Shown here one piece after another: positions 24,634 to 32,988 of a DNA stretch of 64,000 nucleotides. Position 1 is the first letter of the stretch. The number at the start of each line of letters is the position of its first letter. The notes below the pieces were generated by a model. It was not told the DNA's origin. It worked only from the letters and a program-made list of their open reading frames with translations, and ran no database searches. The position numbers and the translations under genes are program-made. The DNA comes from Caldilineaceae bacterium (lineage in GTDB: Bacteria > Chloroflexota > Anaerolineae > Caldilineales > Caldilineaceae): the NCBI GenBank assembly GCA_019637645.1, contig JAHBVH010000048.1:1-64000 (forward strand), read 5' to 3'.

Positions 24634-26522
24634 GCGGCATTGTGGGCATTCTCCATTTTGATGGCAAGCCGGTGGCGGCCGGCCAAATCGAGCAAATGAC
24701 GGCGGCGATGGCATACCGCGGGCCAGATGGCATAGACCATTGGATAGACGGCGCAGTGGGGCTCGGCCAGTGTATGTTACGGACCACGCCGGAAGCGCAG
24801 GAAGAGACCCAACCATTGGCTAACGAAGAGCAAAGTGTCATTTTGGTCATGGATGGCCGGGTGGATAACTGGGAGAGCTTACGCCAGCAGTTATTGGCGC
24901 AGGGGGCGGTGTTGCGCAGCCGCGCGGATGCCGAACTGGTGTTGCGGAGCTATGAACGCTGGGGCAAGGCGTGCGTCAACCACCTGGAGGGTGATTTTGC
25001 ATTGGCGATTTGGGATGTCAAACGCCAAACCCTCTTTTGTGCGCGTGACCCGTTAGGCAATAAACCCTTTCACTACCATTGGCGGGGAAACACCTTCGTG
25101 TTTGCCTCTGAATTACACCCCATTTTAGCGTTGCCGTGGGTGCCGGAACGGGTAAATGAGGGGCTGTTGGCCGAATTTCTGGCCGCCGATTGGTCTACGC
25201 GGGATGAGACGCTTTGGCAAGGCATTGGGCGGCTTATGGCGGCGCACACGCTGGAAGCCAACGCGCACGGACTAACGCTTGCACAATATTGGCAGCCGGA
25301 TCTCGGGATGACCTTGCCCTATACGACCGAGCAGGAATATGTTGAGCACTATCGGGCGTTGGTTTTTGAGAGCGTCCGACGCCAGTCACGCAGCCAGCAA
25401 CCCGTTGCCGTCGAAGTCAGTGGCGGGCTCGATTCTTCGGCGGTCTTTGGGGTGGCCGAACACCTGCGCCGGACCCGCCATTTACCTGCGCCGGCGCTGG
25501 CTGGTTATACCTTTGCCTTTACCGATAACGGGGTTGCGAACAGTAGCGCCGCCGACGAATTGGCCTATGCCCGGGCGATTGGCGACTATTGGAGCACGCC
25601 GATCCAGGAGATCGCGCCAACGATGCCGCCCCTCGCCTGGTATGCGGAACAGGCAAACCGATATCGCGATTTTGTGGGCTTCCCCAATGGCGCCATGAGC
25701 TTAACGTTACGCCAAACCGCGGCCCAGCAGGGCAGCCGCGTCATCCTCACCGGCGAAGGAGGCGACCAATGGGCGAATGGGACGCGCTACTATTATGCCG
25801 AAGCATTATCCCAACGGCATTGGTGGGCGTTGTATGGCTGTCTCCACGCTGATGTCGCGGCCTTTGGCCTGAAGCAGACAGCAAGCTGGTTTTGGCGTTA
25901 TGGTTGCTTGCCCACTCTACCAACAGCGCTGCAAGCGGCCTACCGCCGTTTCCCCCGGATTCGACCCAACTCTACCCTGCTTACGCCAAGTGCGCGCTTT
26001 TGGCTTACAGGCATACAAGCGGAAAGCGTGAGCAAACGCAGGGGGGCCGCCAACGCTAACGGGCGCAGCCTCGATCAACAGGACCTGTTAACCAAACTAA
26101 CCCTGCCTTTTTACGCCCAGGTCATGGAAAGGGCCGAGCGCGATACTGCCCGGGCCGGCCTTGAGCTACGCCATCCCTTACATACGCCCCAACTCGCCCA
26201 ACTCGCCTTGGCGACGCCGGCCCGCTTCCGGTTGCGCGGCGATGTAAGCAAAGTGCTCCATCGCCAAGCCTTCCGGGAGCTCATGCCCGCCACCGTGGTA
26301 GCCCGCAAAGATAAGGCAGAATTTTCCGTAGCGTTTCGCACCCGGCTAGATGAGATGCAGCCCCTGCTCACCGAAACGATCCCCCAACGGCGGCCAACGT
26401 GGATTACTGCCCAGGGCATGACGCAACTTTACCAATTTTATCAGCACAATCCACAAAGGGGGTGGCCCCTTTGGATTTTATGGTCGATTTATCTCTGTGA
26501 TGTGATTTTGCCCACTGAATGA
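24630..26522 (+). CDS. Lasso peptide macrolactam synthetase (asparagine-synthase-like)
   Basis: 630 residues. The N-terminal class II glutamine-amidotransferase-like domain begins MSGIVGI, so the catalytic Cys2 of true asparagine synthetases is Ser2 and glutaminase activity should be lost. The C-terminal ATP-PPase domain has VEVSGGLDSSAVFG near residue 262 and a second conserved block TGEGGDQWANGTRYYY. Lasso cyclases (McjC/LarC type) adenylate the side-chain carboxylate of an Asp/Glu in the core and close the ring on the new N-terminus. The gene order B2-C-A-K-B1 with ATGA coupling to B2 supports this. Final gene before the precursor promoter. Confidence 0.9.
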   Translation: MSGIVGILHFDGKPVAAGQIEQMTAAMAYRGPDGIDHWIDGAVGLGQCMLRTTPEAQEETQPLANEEQSVILVMDGRVDNWESLRQQLLAQGAVLRSRADAELVLRSYERWGKACVNHLEGDFALAIWDVKRQTLFCARDPLGNKPFHYHWRGNTFVFASELHPILALPWVPERVNEGLLAEFLAADWSTRDETLWQGIGRLMAAHTLEANAHGLTLAQYWQPDLGMTLPYTTEQEYVEHYRALVFESVRRQSRSQQPVAVEVSGGLDSSAVFGVAEHLRRTRHLPAPALAGYTFAFTDNGVANSSAADELAYARAIGDYWSTPIQEIAPTMPPLAWYAEQANRYRDFVGFPNGAMSLTLRQTAAQQGSRVILTGEGGDQWANGTRYYYAEALSQRHWWALYGCLHADVAAFGLKQTASWFWRYGCLPTLPTALQAAYRRFPRIRPNSTLLTPSARFWLTGIQAESVSKRRGAANANGRSLDQQDLLTKLTLPFYAQVMERAERDTARAGLELRHPLHTPQLAQLALATPARFRLRGDVSKVLHRQAFRELMPATVVARKDKAEFSVAFRTRLDEMQPLLTETIPQRRPTWITAQGMTQLYQFYQHNPQRGWPLWILWSIYLCDVILPTE

Positions 26523-26623
26523 GATGTCGCTGTCAGTGCGGACCAATGTCGTATGCCGATAACAACATTTGGAGTAAAAATCACATTGAAAATTGCCTAA
26601 ATTATCACGGCTGGGCGTAAGAG

Positions 26624-26652
26624 TTGACAAATGTTACGACTTGCCATATGAT
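26624..26652 (+). promoter_or_regulatory. Strong sigma-70-type promoter of the lasso precursor
   Basis: TTGACA (26624-26629), a 17-base spacer, and TATGAT (26647-26652) in the 264-base gap after the cyclase. The leader to the precursor start at 26787 is about 125 bases and ends with the RBS AAAGAGG. A separate strong promoter fits the need for excess precursor over enzymes. Confidence 0.72.
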
Positions 26653-26786
26653 CTATTCTTCATTGGAGAGTAAGCACTTGCTGCTGTTCCTTTACAATCC
26701 ACGCTTCATCATCACCTATGTTTTATCATTGACGCCACGACTTACCCTCCATCTATCACAATTTTCCTTCATAAAGAGGTCTTTTC

Positions 26787-27221
26787 ATGCATAATTCAAC
26801 CCACGCAACCGCAAAACAACCGGGGCTGCTCGCTGCGCATTCGACCGTACTGCCACAAGCGGACGTCCCACCGCGCAAAGCTGCGTATACCAAACCTGTG
26901 CTAACCACGTACGGTTCGGTTAGCGAACTCACGATGTCAATCAGTGGGTCAAATACCGATACGAATGGCGGCAGCCTCAATGTGCCTTCTGATCCCCGTG
27001 TCAAAGACAATATCACGCGCATCGGTCAACATTCCTTGGGGATTGGCCTCTATCTGTTTGACTACAAACCCGAATTTCGTGAACAATGGGGGGATGGTCG
27101 GCAATTTGGCGTCATGGCGGATGAAGTCGAAGCTGTGATGCCCGCCGCCGTGACCACGCACGCCGATGGCTACAAACGGGTGAATTACCACTTATTGGGG
27201 ATCAGCCAAACCCGCAACTGA
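26787..27221 (+). CDS. Lasso peptide precursor fused to a peptidase S74 self-cleaving chaperone domain
   Basis: 144 residues in three parts. (1) Leader 1-50 with the lasso motif Y34-x2-P37-x-L39-x3-G43-x5-T49-x. (2) Candidate core S51 to P67, SISGSNTDTNGGSLNVP, where Asp58 is position 8 and would close an 8-residue ring on Ser51. (3) Residues 68-144, an S74/intramolecular-chaperone domain: SDPRVKDNI, LYLFDYKPEF, QFGVMADEVEAVMPAAV, YKRVNYHLLGI. In phage tailspikes this domain cuts itself off immediately before the Ser of SDxRxK, with a Lys five residues on; here Ser68 and Lys73. Self-cleavage would define the C-terminus of the core. The fusion is directly visible; the maturation model is inference. 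It sits between the cyclase and the kinase and RRE genes. Confidence 0.82.
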   Translation: MHNSTHATAKQPGLLAAHSTVLPQADVPPRKAAYTKPVLTTYGSVSELTMSISGSNTDTNGGSLNVPSDPRVKDNITRIGQHSLGIGLYLFDYKPEFREQWGDGRQFGVMADEVEAVMPAAVTTHADGYKRVNYHLLGISQTRN

Positions 27222-27227
27222 GCCACT

Positions 27228-28097
27228 ATGCACTTTCTGATCCAACCGGCTCGCCCTTGCGTCCCACTGGCATTGCCCAATTTTCATCAGTGGATTTTGC
27301 CCGATGGGACGCTTTGGCTACAGTTTTATCGGACACCCGTAGGCTATTTATTGCGCTTTACGGATCTGGCCGATTTTGAGATTGCGGCGGATGGTCAAAC
27401 AATCTCCTGTTGGCCGACAGCCGCCATCTCTGATAGCACCATCCAACACCTGTACCTCAACCAGGTGCTACCCCTCGCGTTAAGCCAACAAGGCAAGTTG
27501 GTCTTCCATGCGAGCGCAGTGGAAATCGGCGCGGTAGCGGTTGCCTTTTTGGCCCCTTCCGGTCGTGGCAAATCGACGCTAGCCACCACTTTTGCCACCA
27601 ATGGCTTGCGTTTCCTCACCGATGACGGCCTACGCGTAGAGCGCCACGACGGCCACTATCAGGTGATGCCGAGCCACCCCTCGATCCGCCTGTGGCAAGA
27701 CAGCGAACAGGCCCTAATCAGCCCCGATGCCATCAAAGCGCCGGCGGTGCAATTCACCACCAAATCGCGCTTCTTATCGGGGCGCGGCCTTGCTTTTTGC
27801 GAGCAACCCCGGCCATTGCAACAGCTTTATGTGCTGGGGGAAGGGAAAACCGCGCACTTTGTTTGCCGCCGTATTTCCCCCGCGACCGCCTTGATTGAAT
27901 TAGTCAAGCACGCCTTCCTCCTTGATACAGAAGCGCCGACCGTATTGGCCCACCACTTCGCAGCCTTATCCCAGTTGGCCCAGCAAATTCCCTGCTACCA
28001 TTTAGATTACCCCCGCTCTTTTGCAACCATAACCGCTGTCCGCCAGGCGATTATCAACCACGTAACCAGTGAGAAGCAACCCGATGAACTTACATGA
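27228..28097 (+). CDS. Lasso-cluster HPr kinase-like protein
   Basis: 289 residues. The C-terminal half is HPr-kinase-like with Walker A APSGRGKST (Lys115) and VFHASAVEIG just before it, TDDGLRVE as the metal-binding strand. In lasso clusters such LasK/ThcoK-type kinases phosphorylate a Ser at the core's C-terminus; the candidate core here has Ser63 near its C-terminal end and S74 cleavage at Ser68 would leave a free Pro67, so the target residue is unclear. It starts six bases after the precursor stop and overlaps the PqqD-like gene by 14 bases. Confidence 0.82.
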   Translation: MHFLIQPARPCVPLALPNFHQWILPDGTLWLQFYRTPVGYLLRFTDLADFEIAADGQTISCWPTAAISDSTIQHLYLNQVLPLALSQQGKLVFHASAVEIGAVAVAFLAPSGRGKSTLATTFATNGLRFLTDDGLRVERHDGHYQVMPSHPSIRLWQDSEQALISPDAIKAPAVQFTTKSRFLSGRGLAFCEQPRPLQQLYVLGEGKTAHFVCRRISPATALIELVKHAFLLDTEAPTVLAHHFAALSQLAQQIPCYHLDYPRSFATITAVRQAIINHVTSEKQPDELT

Positions 28098-28371
28098 CAA
28101 AGTTACCATTCCTGCCCAAGTCCTCGACAATCAAATTGATGAGGAAATCGTGATTCTGGATTTGGCAAGCGGCACTTATTTTGGCCTCAATCCCGTTGGC
28201 GCCGCGATCTGGTCTGCTTTACGTGAAGGCAAAACCCTTGCCGAAACGTGCCAAGTAATTGTCGACCAATACGATGTTTCGCCGAGCGACGTGGCGCGCG
28301 ATGTGATTCATTTGACCACGGAGTTGTTAGCCAAAAAGCTAGTGCATCTGCAGCAGCCCGCCATCGCCTAG
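28084..28371 (+). CDS. PqqD-family RiPP recognition element (lasso B1)
   Basis: 95 residues, winged-helix RRE fold: VTIPAQVLDNQIDEEIVILDLASGTYFGLNPVGAAIWSAL, then TLAETCQVIVDQYDVSPSDVARDVIHLTTELLAKKLV. This is the B1 protein that binds the YxxPxL leader motif and delivers the precursor to the B2 protease and cyclase. The ATG at 28084 lies within the end of the kinase gene. It is the last gene of the cluster and is followed by a rho-independent terminator at 28418. No ABC exporter gene is present. Confidence 0.88.
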   Translation: MNLHDKVTIPAQVLDNQIDEEIVILDLASGTYFGLNPVGAAIWSALREGKTLAETCQVIVDQYDVSPSDVARDVIHLTTELLAKKLVHLQQPAIA

Positions 28372-28417
28372 GCGGGTCGCCCAGCAGAAAAGCAACTTGC
28401 ACAGTAAATAAACGCGC

Positions 28418-28446
28418 AAACCGAGTGTACCGCACTCGGTTTTTCT
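28418..28446 (+). terminator. Rho-independent terminator of the lasso operon
   Basis: A 10-bp stem, AAACCGAGTG (28418-28427) with CACTCGGTTT (28433-28442), a 5-base loop, and a TTTTT run (28440-28444). It starts 46 bases after the PqqD-like gene stop. Confidence 0.8.
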
Positions 28447-28526
28447 GTTATAATCATGCCACCCAAGCATTCCCAATCCATATCATGACTCAGCCAGTAC
28501 TCAGCCGGAGATCAAGGGAGATCATC

Positions 28527-29399
28527 GTGTCCGCAACCATTCATTTTGCCATGGGGGGCGCCATCTTCGGCGACTTCACCACAGAATCCATTCACCTGAT
28601 CGCCAAGCACGGCCTACCTGGCGTAGAACCATATCGGGGCCACCTGATGGCCTGGCTCGACCAACCGCAAGCGCTCAAAGATCGGCTCGATGCGCACGGC
28701 ATTCGGCTGATTACCGCCTCCAATGGTGGCCCTGGGCAAAGCTGCGACTTTATCGATCCGGCAAAACGAGCAGAAACGATTGCCGACCATGTCGCCTTCT
28801 GTCGCGATTTTCTGACCGTCTTTGGCTGCACCCACTTCAAGATCAATATGGGCAGCCGCCCAGCCCAACGCACTACCCCAGAAGAGATCAAAGCCATTGC
28901 CGAAACGGTGACCGAGCTCGGCAAGCGGACCCTGGAGATGGGGGTCACCATTGCCCCGCACCCTCATATTTGGGGTCCCATCGAGCGCCCAGAGGAAGTG
29001 CGCGCCCTGCTGGATCAGACCGATCCCGCTATCGTATCTTGGATTCCCGATACCGCGCAACTCAATCTCGGCGGTGGCGATCCCGTGCAGTTGATCGCCG
29101 ATTACTATGATCGCCTGGCGGCCATCCATTGGAAGGACTCGAAGGCGTCCTACCGCGGCTATACCGGCCCAACCCCCACCAAGGCGATGCATGCGCAAGC
29201 AATTCTGTACAAAGACCTGGGTGCTGGTGGCGTTGATCATGCGGCGATTTGGGCCATGCTCCAGGCGCGCGGCTACCAGGGCTGGATCACCCTTGATCTC
29301 GATCCGCCGCGCCCGAATGAGGGCGAAGGGTCGGTCGATGATAAAATAGCAATCAACTGTCGCTACCTACGCGAGACGTTGCACGTGACGCACTTCTAG
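28527..29399 (+). CDS. Sugar phosphate isomerase/epimerase (AP endonuclease 2-type TIM barrel)
   Basis: 290 residues from a GTG at 28527 with RBS AAGGGAG; an ATG at 28485 in frame lacks one. TIM-barrel motifs: GLPGVEPYRGHL, THFKINMGSR, MGVTIAPHPHIWGPIER (metal-binding His and Glu), WIPDTAQLNLGGGDP, LAAIHWKDSKASYRGY and WITLDLDPP. Xylose-isomerase-like family members isomerise or epimerise ketoses or act in inositol catabolism; the substrate is unknown. A TATAAT box at 28449-28454 lies just after the lasso terminator and may serve this gene. Confidence 0.85.
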   Translation: MSATIHFAMGGAIFGDFTTESIHLIAKHGLPGVEPYRGHLMAWLDQPQALKDRLDAHGIRLITASNGGPGQSCDFIDPAKRAETIADHVAFCRDFLTVFGCTHFKINMGSRPAQRTTPEEIKAIAETVTELGKRTLEMGVTIAPHPHIWGPIERPEEVRALLDQTDPAIVSWIPDTAQLNLGGGDPVQLIADYYDRLAAIHWKDSKASYRGYTGPTPTKAMHAQAILYKDLGAGGVDHAAIWAMLQARGYQGWITLDLDPPRPNEGEGSVDDKIAINCRYLRETLHVTHF

Positions 29400-29521
29400 C
29401 GCGTCAGATAGGGCGACAGTGGCTGACTACAGCAGCCTGCAACCCATGTTGGGCGGTGGTGAAGGGGGCCTGGGCTCGGCAGGCACAATGCGCTGCCAAC
29501 TGAGGGCCGTATAAAAAATCT

Positions 29522-30220
29522 ATGACAATATTTACATTCCATTTAGGCAAGGCCCAACTTGCTACAACGGTCAAGGCGCTCTATCGCCCGCCGACGGGAC
29601 AGGCCGTCCCTGGCCTGATCCACGCCGAGTGTTTGGCCAAGATGACGCTCGGCGCGCCCGTCCTGTCACCGGCGCGGATGCAACTCCGCCAGCTGGCGAT
29701 GTTCGCCGCCTGGGAGAGTCCAGGCGCGATCGACGCGTTTCTGGCGAATACGGCGCTGGGCCGTACGCTCGCCACCGGCTGGCATGTGCGGCTGGCGTTC
29801 CAACGCCGCTGGGGATATATCCGCGAGTTTGATGGCCTGGCAGAAAGCGTGGGCGAGCAAGATCCCGCCGCGCCCGTGGTGGCGGTGACGCTGGCTCGCA
29901 TGAAGCTGCCCCAAGTGCCGCGCTTTATTCGGTGGGGCAAGCCGGTCGAAGAATTGGTGCGCGACCACCCCGGCACTACCTTGGCGCTCGCGGCCATGCG
30001 GCTGCCGCGTACCGTTTCCACCTTTTCCGTGTGGCGCTCGCAACAGGAAATGGTCGAGATGGTTCGTGGTCATAGCGCCGTGCCGCGCCCCAAGCGCCAC
30101 GCCGCGGCCATGGTCGAGCGCGCGCGCAAGGATTTTCACTTCGAGTTCACCACGCTACGCTTCCGACCCATCGCCGAGGTTGGTACTTGGGAAGGACGAA
30201 CGAATATTATTCCAGGCTAA
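29522..30220 (+). CDS. Spheroidene monooxygenase-like / hypothetical protein
   Basis: 232 residues. It contains two similar halves with FAAWESPGAIDAFLANTALGRTLATGWHVRL near residue 62 and FSVWRSQQEMVEMVRGHSAVPRPKRHAAAMVERARKDFHFEFTTLRF near 166, the pattern of CrtA-like or dimeric alpha-beta-barrel monooxygenase relatives. No carotenoid genes are nearby, so a CrtA role is not supported. No signal peptide. A DinB-like gene follows after 44 bases. Family placement is tentative. Confidence 0.55.
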   Translation: MTIFTFHLGKAQLATTVKALYRPPTGQAVPGLIHAECLAKMTLGAPVLSPARMQLRQLAMFAAWESPGAIDAFLANTALGRTLATGWHVRLAFQRRWGYIREFDGLAESVGEQDPAAPVVAVTLARMKLPQVPRFIRWGKPVEELVRDHPGTTLALAAMRLPRTVSTFSVWRSQQEMVEMVRGHSAVPRPKRHAAAMVERARKDFHFEFTTLRFRPIAEVGTWEGRTNIIPG

Positions 30221-30264
30221 CCGGGCCGCAGCCCGATGAATGTAAAAGGAAAGGAGCCGTGTCC

Positions 30265-30726
30265 ATGACCAGAGCAGCAATCGCGGAGGCGCGGGCCTTC
30301 GACAGTTGGCAAGACTACCAAGCCGCCCTTGTGCGCGCCATCGCACCGCTCACCGCGGCACAACTACAACACCGGATCATCCCGCTCCTGCGCACGCCGG
30401 GCGAGATCGCCGAACACATCGTCTTTGGCCGCGCGCTGCATCTCTCCCGTACCTTGGGTGAAGCGGCCGCGTCCTTAACACCGCTGCTGCAGTGGGGAGA
30501 GGCCGACCACCCACCACCCACCGCCGCCGAGATTGTGCAGGGGCTCGACCGGACTTGGCAAGTCATCAGCGAGCGGCTGCGGCGCGGCTCACCCACCGAG
30601 GAGCTACCGGAGGAAGAAGCGCTGATCCTCCAGACGATCTGGGGCTTGCTCGACCACGACCTGCCCCATGCTGGCGAACTTTCTCTGCTGTTGGGCGCGG
30701 CTGGCCTGCCGGGGGTGGAGATTTAG
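30265..30726 (+). CDS. DinB-superfamily protein
   Basis: 153 residues predicted as a four-helix bundle: WQDYQAALVRAIAPLTAAQLQHR, RTPGEIAEHIVFGRALHLSRTLGEAA, WGLLDHDLPHAGELSLLLGAAGLPGVEI. The three histidines (in AEHIVF, LDHDL and LPHAGE) match the metal triad of DinB/YfiT proteins, which act as metal-dependent thiol transferases or hydrolases. ATG at 30265 with RBS AAAGGAAAGGAG; a GTG two codons earlier is possible. Confidence 0.75.
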   Translation: MTRAAIAEARAFDSWQDYQAALVRAIAPLTAAQLQHRIIPLLRTPGEIAEHIVFGRALHLSRTLGEAAASLTPLLQWGEADHPPPTAAEIVQGLDRTWQVISERLRRGSPTEELPEEEALILQTIWGLLDHDLPHAGELSLLLGAAGLPGVEI

Positions 30727-30886
30727 GGGGCAGGACTTGTCCACTTGCAAAGTTTAGTTGACCGCGCAAATGGAAGCCAGTGCTGATCTGTGATTGGTCA
30801 GGCTAGGGTTTGGTAAGGGGAGAGCGTTATCCAAAGATTGGGTAGTGCCGACCTAGAATCTATGTTTCAATGTAGAGGAGAAGCGA

Positions 30887-31591
30887 ATGAGCCAAAATGC
30901 CGTAAAGCGTCTTTATCTGATGGAGGTTGGCTCCATGCCGGAATACCAGATTCCGATTGTTTGCTATCTGCTGCAGACGGATGACGGCAAAAATATTCTG
31001 ATCGACACAGGGCTACCAGAGATTATACCTGAAGAAGCCTCGGATTTCAGAAATGGGCAGGACGTGCTCGAGCAGTTAGCGCGCCTTGGCCTCAAGCCCG
31101 ACGATATTGATACCATCATTTCGACGCACTATGATATTGATCATGCTGGCAGACACGCGGCCTTTCCAAAGGCGCACTATGTGGTTCAGCGTGTGCATCA
31201 TGTGGACGCGGCGACCAACCCACGGTTTGCGGCCCTTCGCGCCCAATGGGATCAGCCCATCGCGCGCCTTCGGCTGGTGGACGGAGACACGGAGCTGCTG
31301 CCGGGGCTGGAGCTGATTGAGACGAGCGGGCATGTGCCGGGGCATCAATCGGTGCTGGTGCGGCTGCCCCAAACCGGGGCGATTTTATTGACGGTTGACG
31401 CGGTACCCTTTGGCGCGGGCTTTACGCGTCACGCGGCGGATGATGGTAGCAACCCCGACGGTGAAAAGAGCCGCGCTAGTACGATCAAGCTGCTTGATCT
31501 GGTGGAACGGGAGCAGATCGGGCTGGTGATTTTCGGCCATGACCAGGCGCAGTGGGAGGGGCTGAAAATGCTGCCGGAGTATTATGCGTGA
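30887..31591 (+). CDS. Metallo-beta-lactamase-fold hydrolase (AHL lactonase-like)
   Basis: 234 residues similar in layout to N-acyl-homoserine lactonases: NILIDTGLP, the metal motif as H81-Y-D83-I-D85-H86 (STHYDIDHAG), H in ETSGHVPGHQ, an Asp in ILLTVDAVPF and His in VIFGHDQAQW. In most of the superfamily the motif is HxHxDH; here the second His is Asp, so the first metal site is altered. Lactone or thioester hydrolysis is plausible. RBS gaggagaagcg. Quorum quenching should not be assumed. Confidence 0.75.
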   Translation: MSQNAVKRLYLMEVGSMPEYQIPIVCYLLQTDDGKNILIDTGLPEIIPEEASDFRNGQDVLEQLARLGLKPDDIDTIISTHYDIDHAGRHAAFPKAHYVVQRVHHVDAATNPRFAALRAQWDQPIARLRLVDGDTELLPGLELIETSGHVPGHQSVLVRLPQTGAILLTVDAVPFGAGFTRHAADDGSNPDGEKSRASTIKLLDLVEREQIGLVIFGHDQAQWEGLKMLPEYYA

Positions 31592-31719
31592 GAAGGCCCG
31601 ATAAACTAATTATTTCGGCCTGTTGTTATAAAAACACCCTGGGTCAGTGGTATCTTGCTTCTCAGGCAATTGTGGCGCGTCCACTGGGATTGAGATTTCT
31701 GATAAAAGGATGATTTTTC

Positions 31720-32817
31720 ATGGAAGCCTATGAATTGATTATTGATGCCAAAGTAAAAGCCAGCCCCTTTGCGCTTGTCTCGGTAGATGATTTTCAGACC
31801 CGCCTTGGGCTGGTTGTGGACCCTCATGTAGTTTTGGAAAAGCCCAACGTAAGTTTATATTGTTTGGATCATGCTAATCAGAGAGCATTATTTGTAGAGG
31901 TTACACCTGAGGTTGATTTACTGCAAGCTCCGTTTTACTTTATTGCTCAGTATGAGCATGCCCAGAAATTAATCGCAATCCCTTACAGCACACTTCATCT
32001 TCTTGCAAAAGAGGTTAGGATTAATCCGCAACATCTTATTTTATTCTATTCTACAGGGCGTTGTGGCTCGACCTTAATTAGTAAAGTGATGAATCTAGAT
32101 CCATCTATCATGAGCTTCTCGGAGCCTGATGTTTTCTCACAATTGGTGATGATCCGTACAGCAGGCCAAAGCACCGACACAGAAATTGAATCTCTACTGT
32201 ATGACAGCATAATGATTATGTCTGCCAATGCCCAGAAACAAGGATACCAATATTATGCTTTCAAATTTAGAAGTTACGTACTGTCGGTAAGTGATTTATT
32301 GTACCAAGCTATTCCGCAGGCAAAAATACTTTTTATGTATCGAAATGCGCTTACTTGGGCATATTCCTTTAGCCGCGCTTTTGGCGCATCGGATGAGAAT
32401 TTAGGCGAGCGTTTAGGAAAATCTGGCTTTCGCTATATGATTCCAAGTGTCAACAGATATCTAATGGCCCATGACAACTCGATTAAGTGGGTTGAGTATA
32501 TAGCGCATATGTGGGTCTCAACCATGCAGGACAGCCGTTGGCTTCAGCAACATGGGGCCAACTTTGCCTCCGCACGCTTTGAAGAACTAAAAGCAACGCC
32601 ACAGACTGTGATTCAATTCTTATTATTGCATTGTGGATTACCAATGCCTGCGCCTGAGAAGCTGGCGGACATTTTGGCCAAAGACTCCCAAGAGGGTACG
32701 GCAGGCGCACAGGCGAGAAGAGAACCCGCCCGCCGCCTAACCGATACTGATCTCATTCAATTGGCACAAATTATCCGCGAGATGGACGCTGAATTGTCAC
32801 CGAGCACAATTTTGTAG
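31720..32817 (+). CDS. Sulfotransferase-like P-loop protein
   Basis: 365 residues. The 5'-phosphosulfate-binding loop is FYSTGRCGSTLISKVM at about residue 108 and the PAPS 3'-phosphate region is ILFMYRNALTWAYSFSRAFG. The first 100 residues form an additional beta-rich domain unlike classical sulfotransferases. The C-terminus is acidic. PAPS-dependent sulfation of an unknown acceptor is possible. Base composition is AT-richer than the neighbours, suggesting recent acquisition (inference). RBS aaaggatg. Confidence 0.7.
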   Translation: MEAYELIIDAKVKASPFALVSVDDFQTRLGLVVDPHVVLEKPNVSLYCLDHANQRALFVEVTPEVDLLQAPFYFIAQYEHAQKLIAIPYSTLHLLAKEVRINPQHLILFYSTGRCGSTLISKVMNLDPSIMSFSEPDVFSQLVMIRTAGQSTDTEIESLLYDSIMIMSANAQKQGYQYYAFKFRSYVLSVSDLLYQAIPQAKILFMYRNALTWAYSFSRAFGASDENLGERLGKSGFRYMIPSVNRYLMAHDNSIKWVEYIAHMWVSTMQDSRWLQQHGANFASARFEELKATPQTVIQFLLLHCGLPMPAPEKLADILAKDSQEGTAGAQARREPARRLTDTDLIQLAQIIREMDAELSPSTIL

Positions 32818-32988
32818 CATGCAACTAGGAAATCTTATTGCCTGATAGTGCTTATAGGGTAGCGTTGATTAGCCGGTTGTCAATAGAGTTGTTCCTAAAG
32901 AACTTCCTTCCAGTGTGAGTACAACCCTAGGTCTGTGGTACGAATTTTATAAAGGAACAACTCTAATGTATATGATAACTAATCTGAC

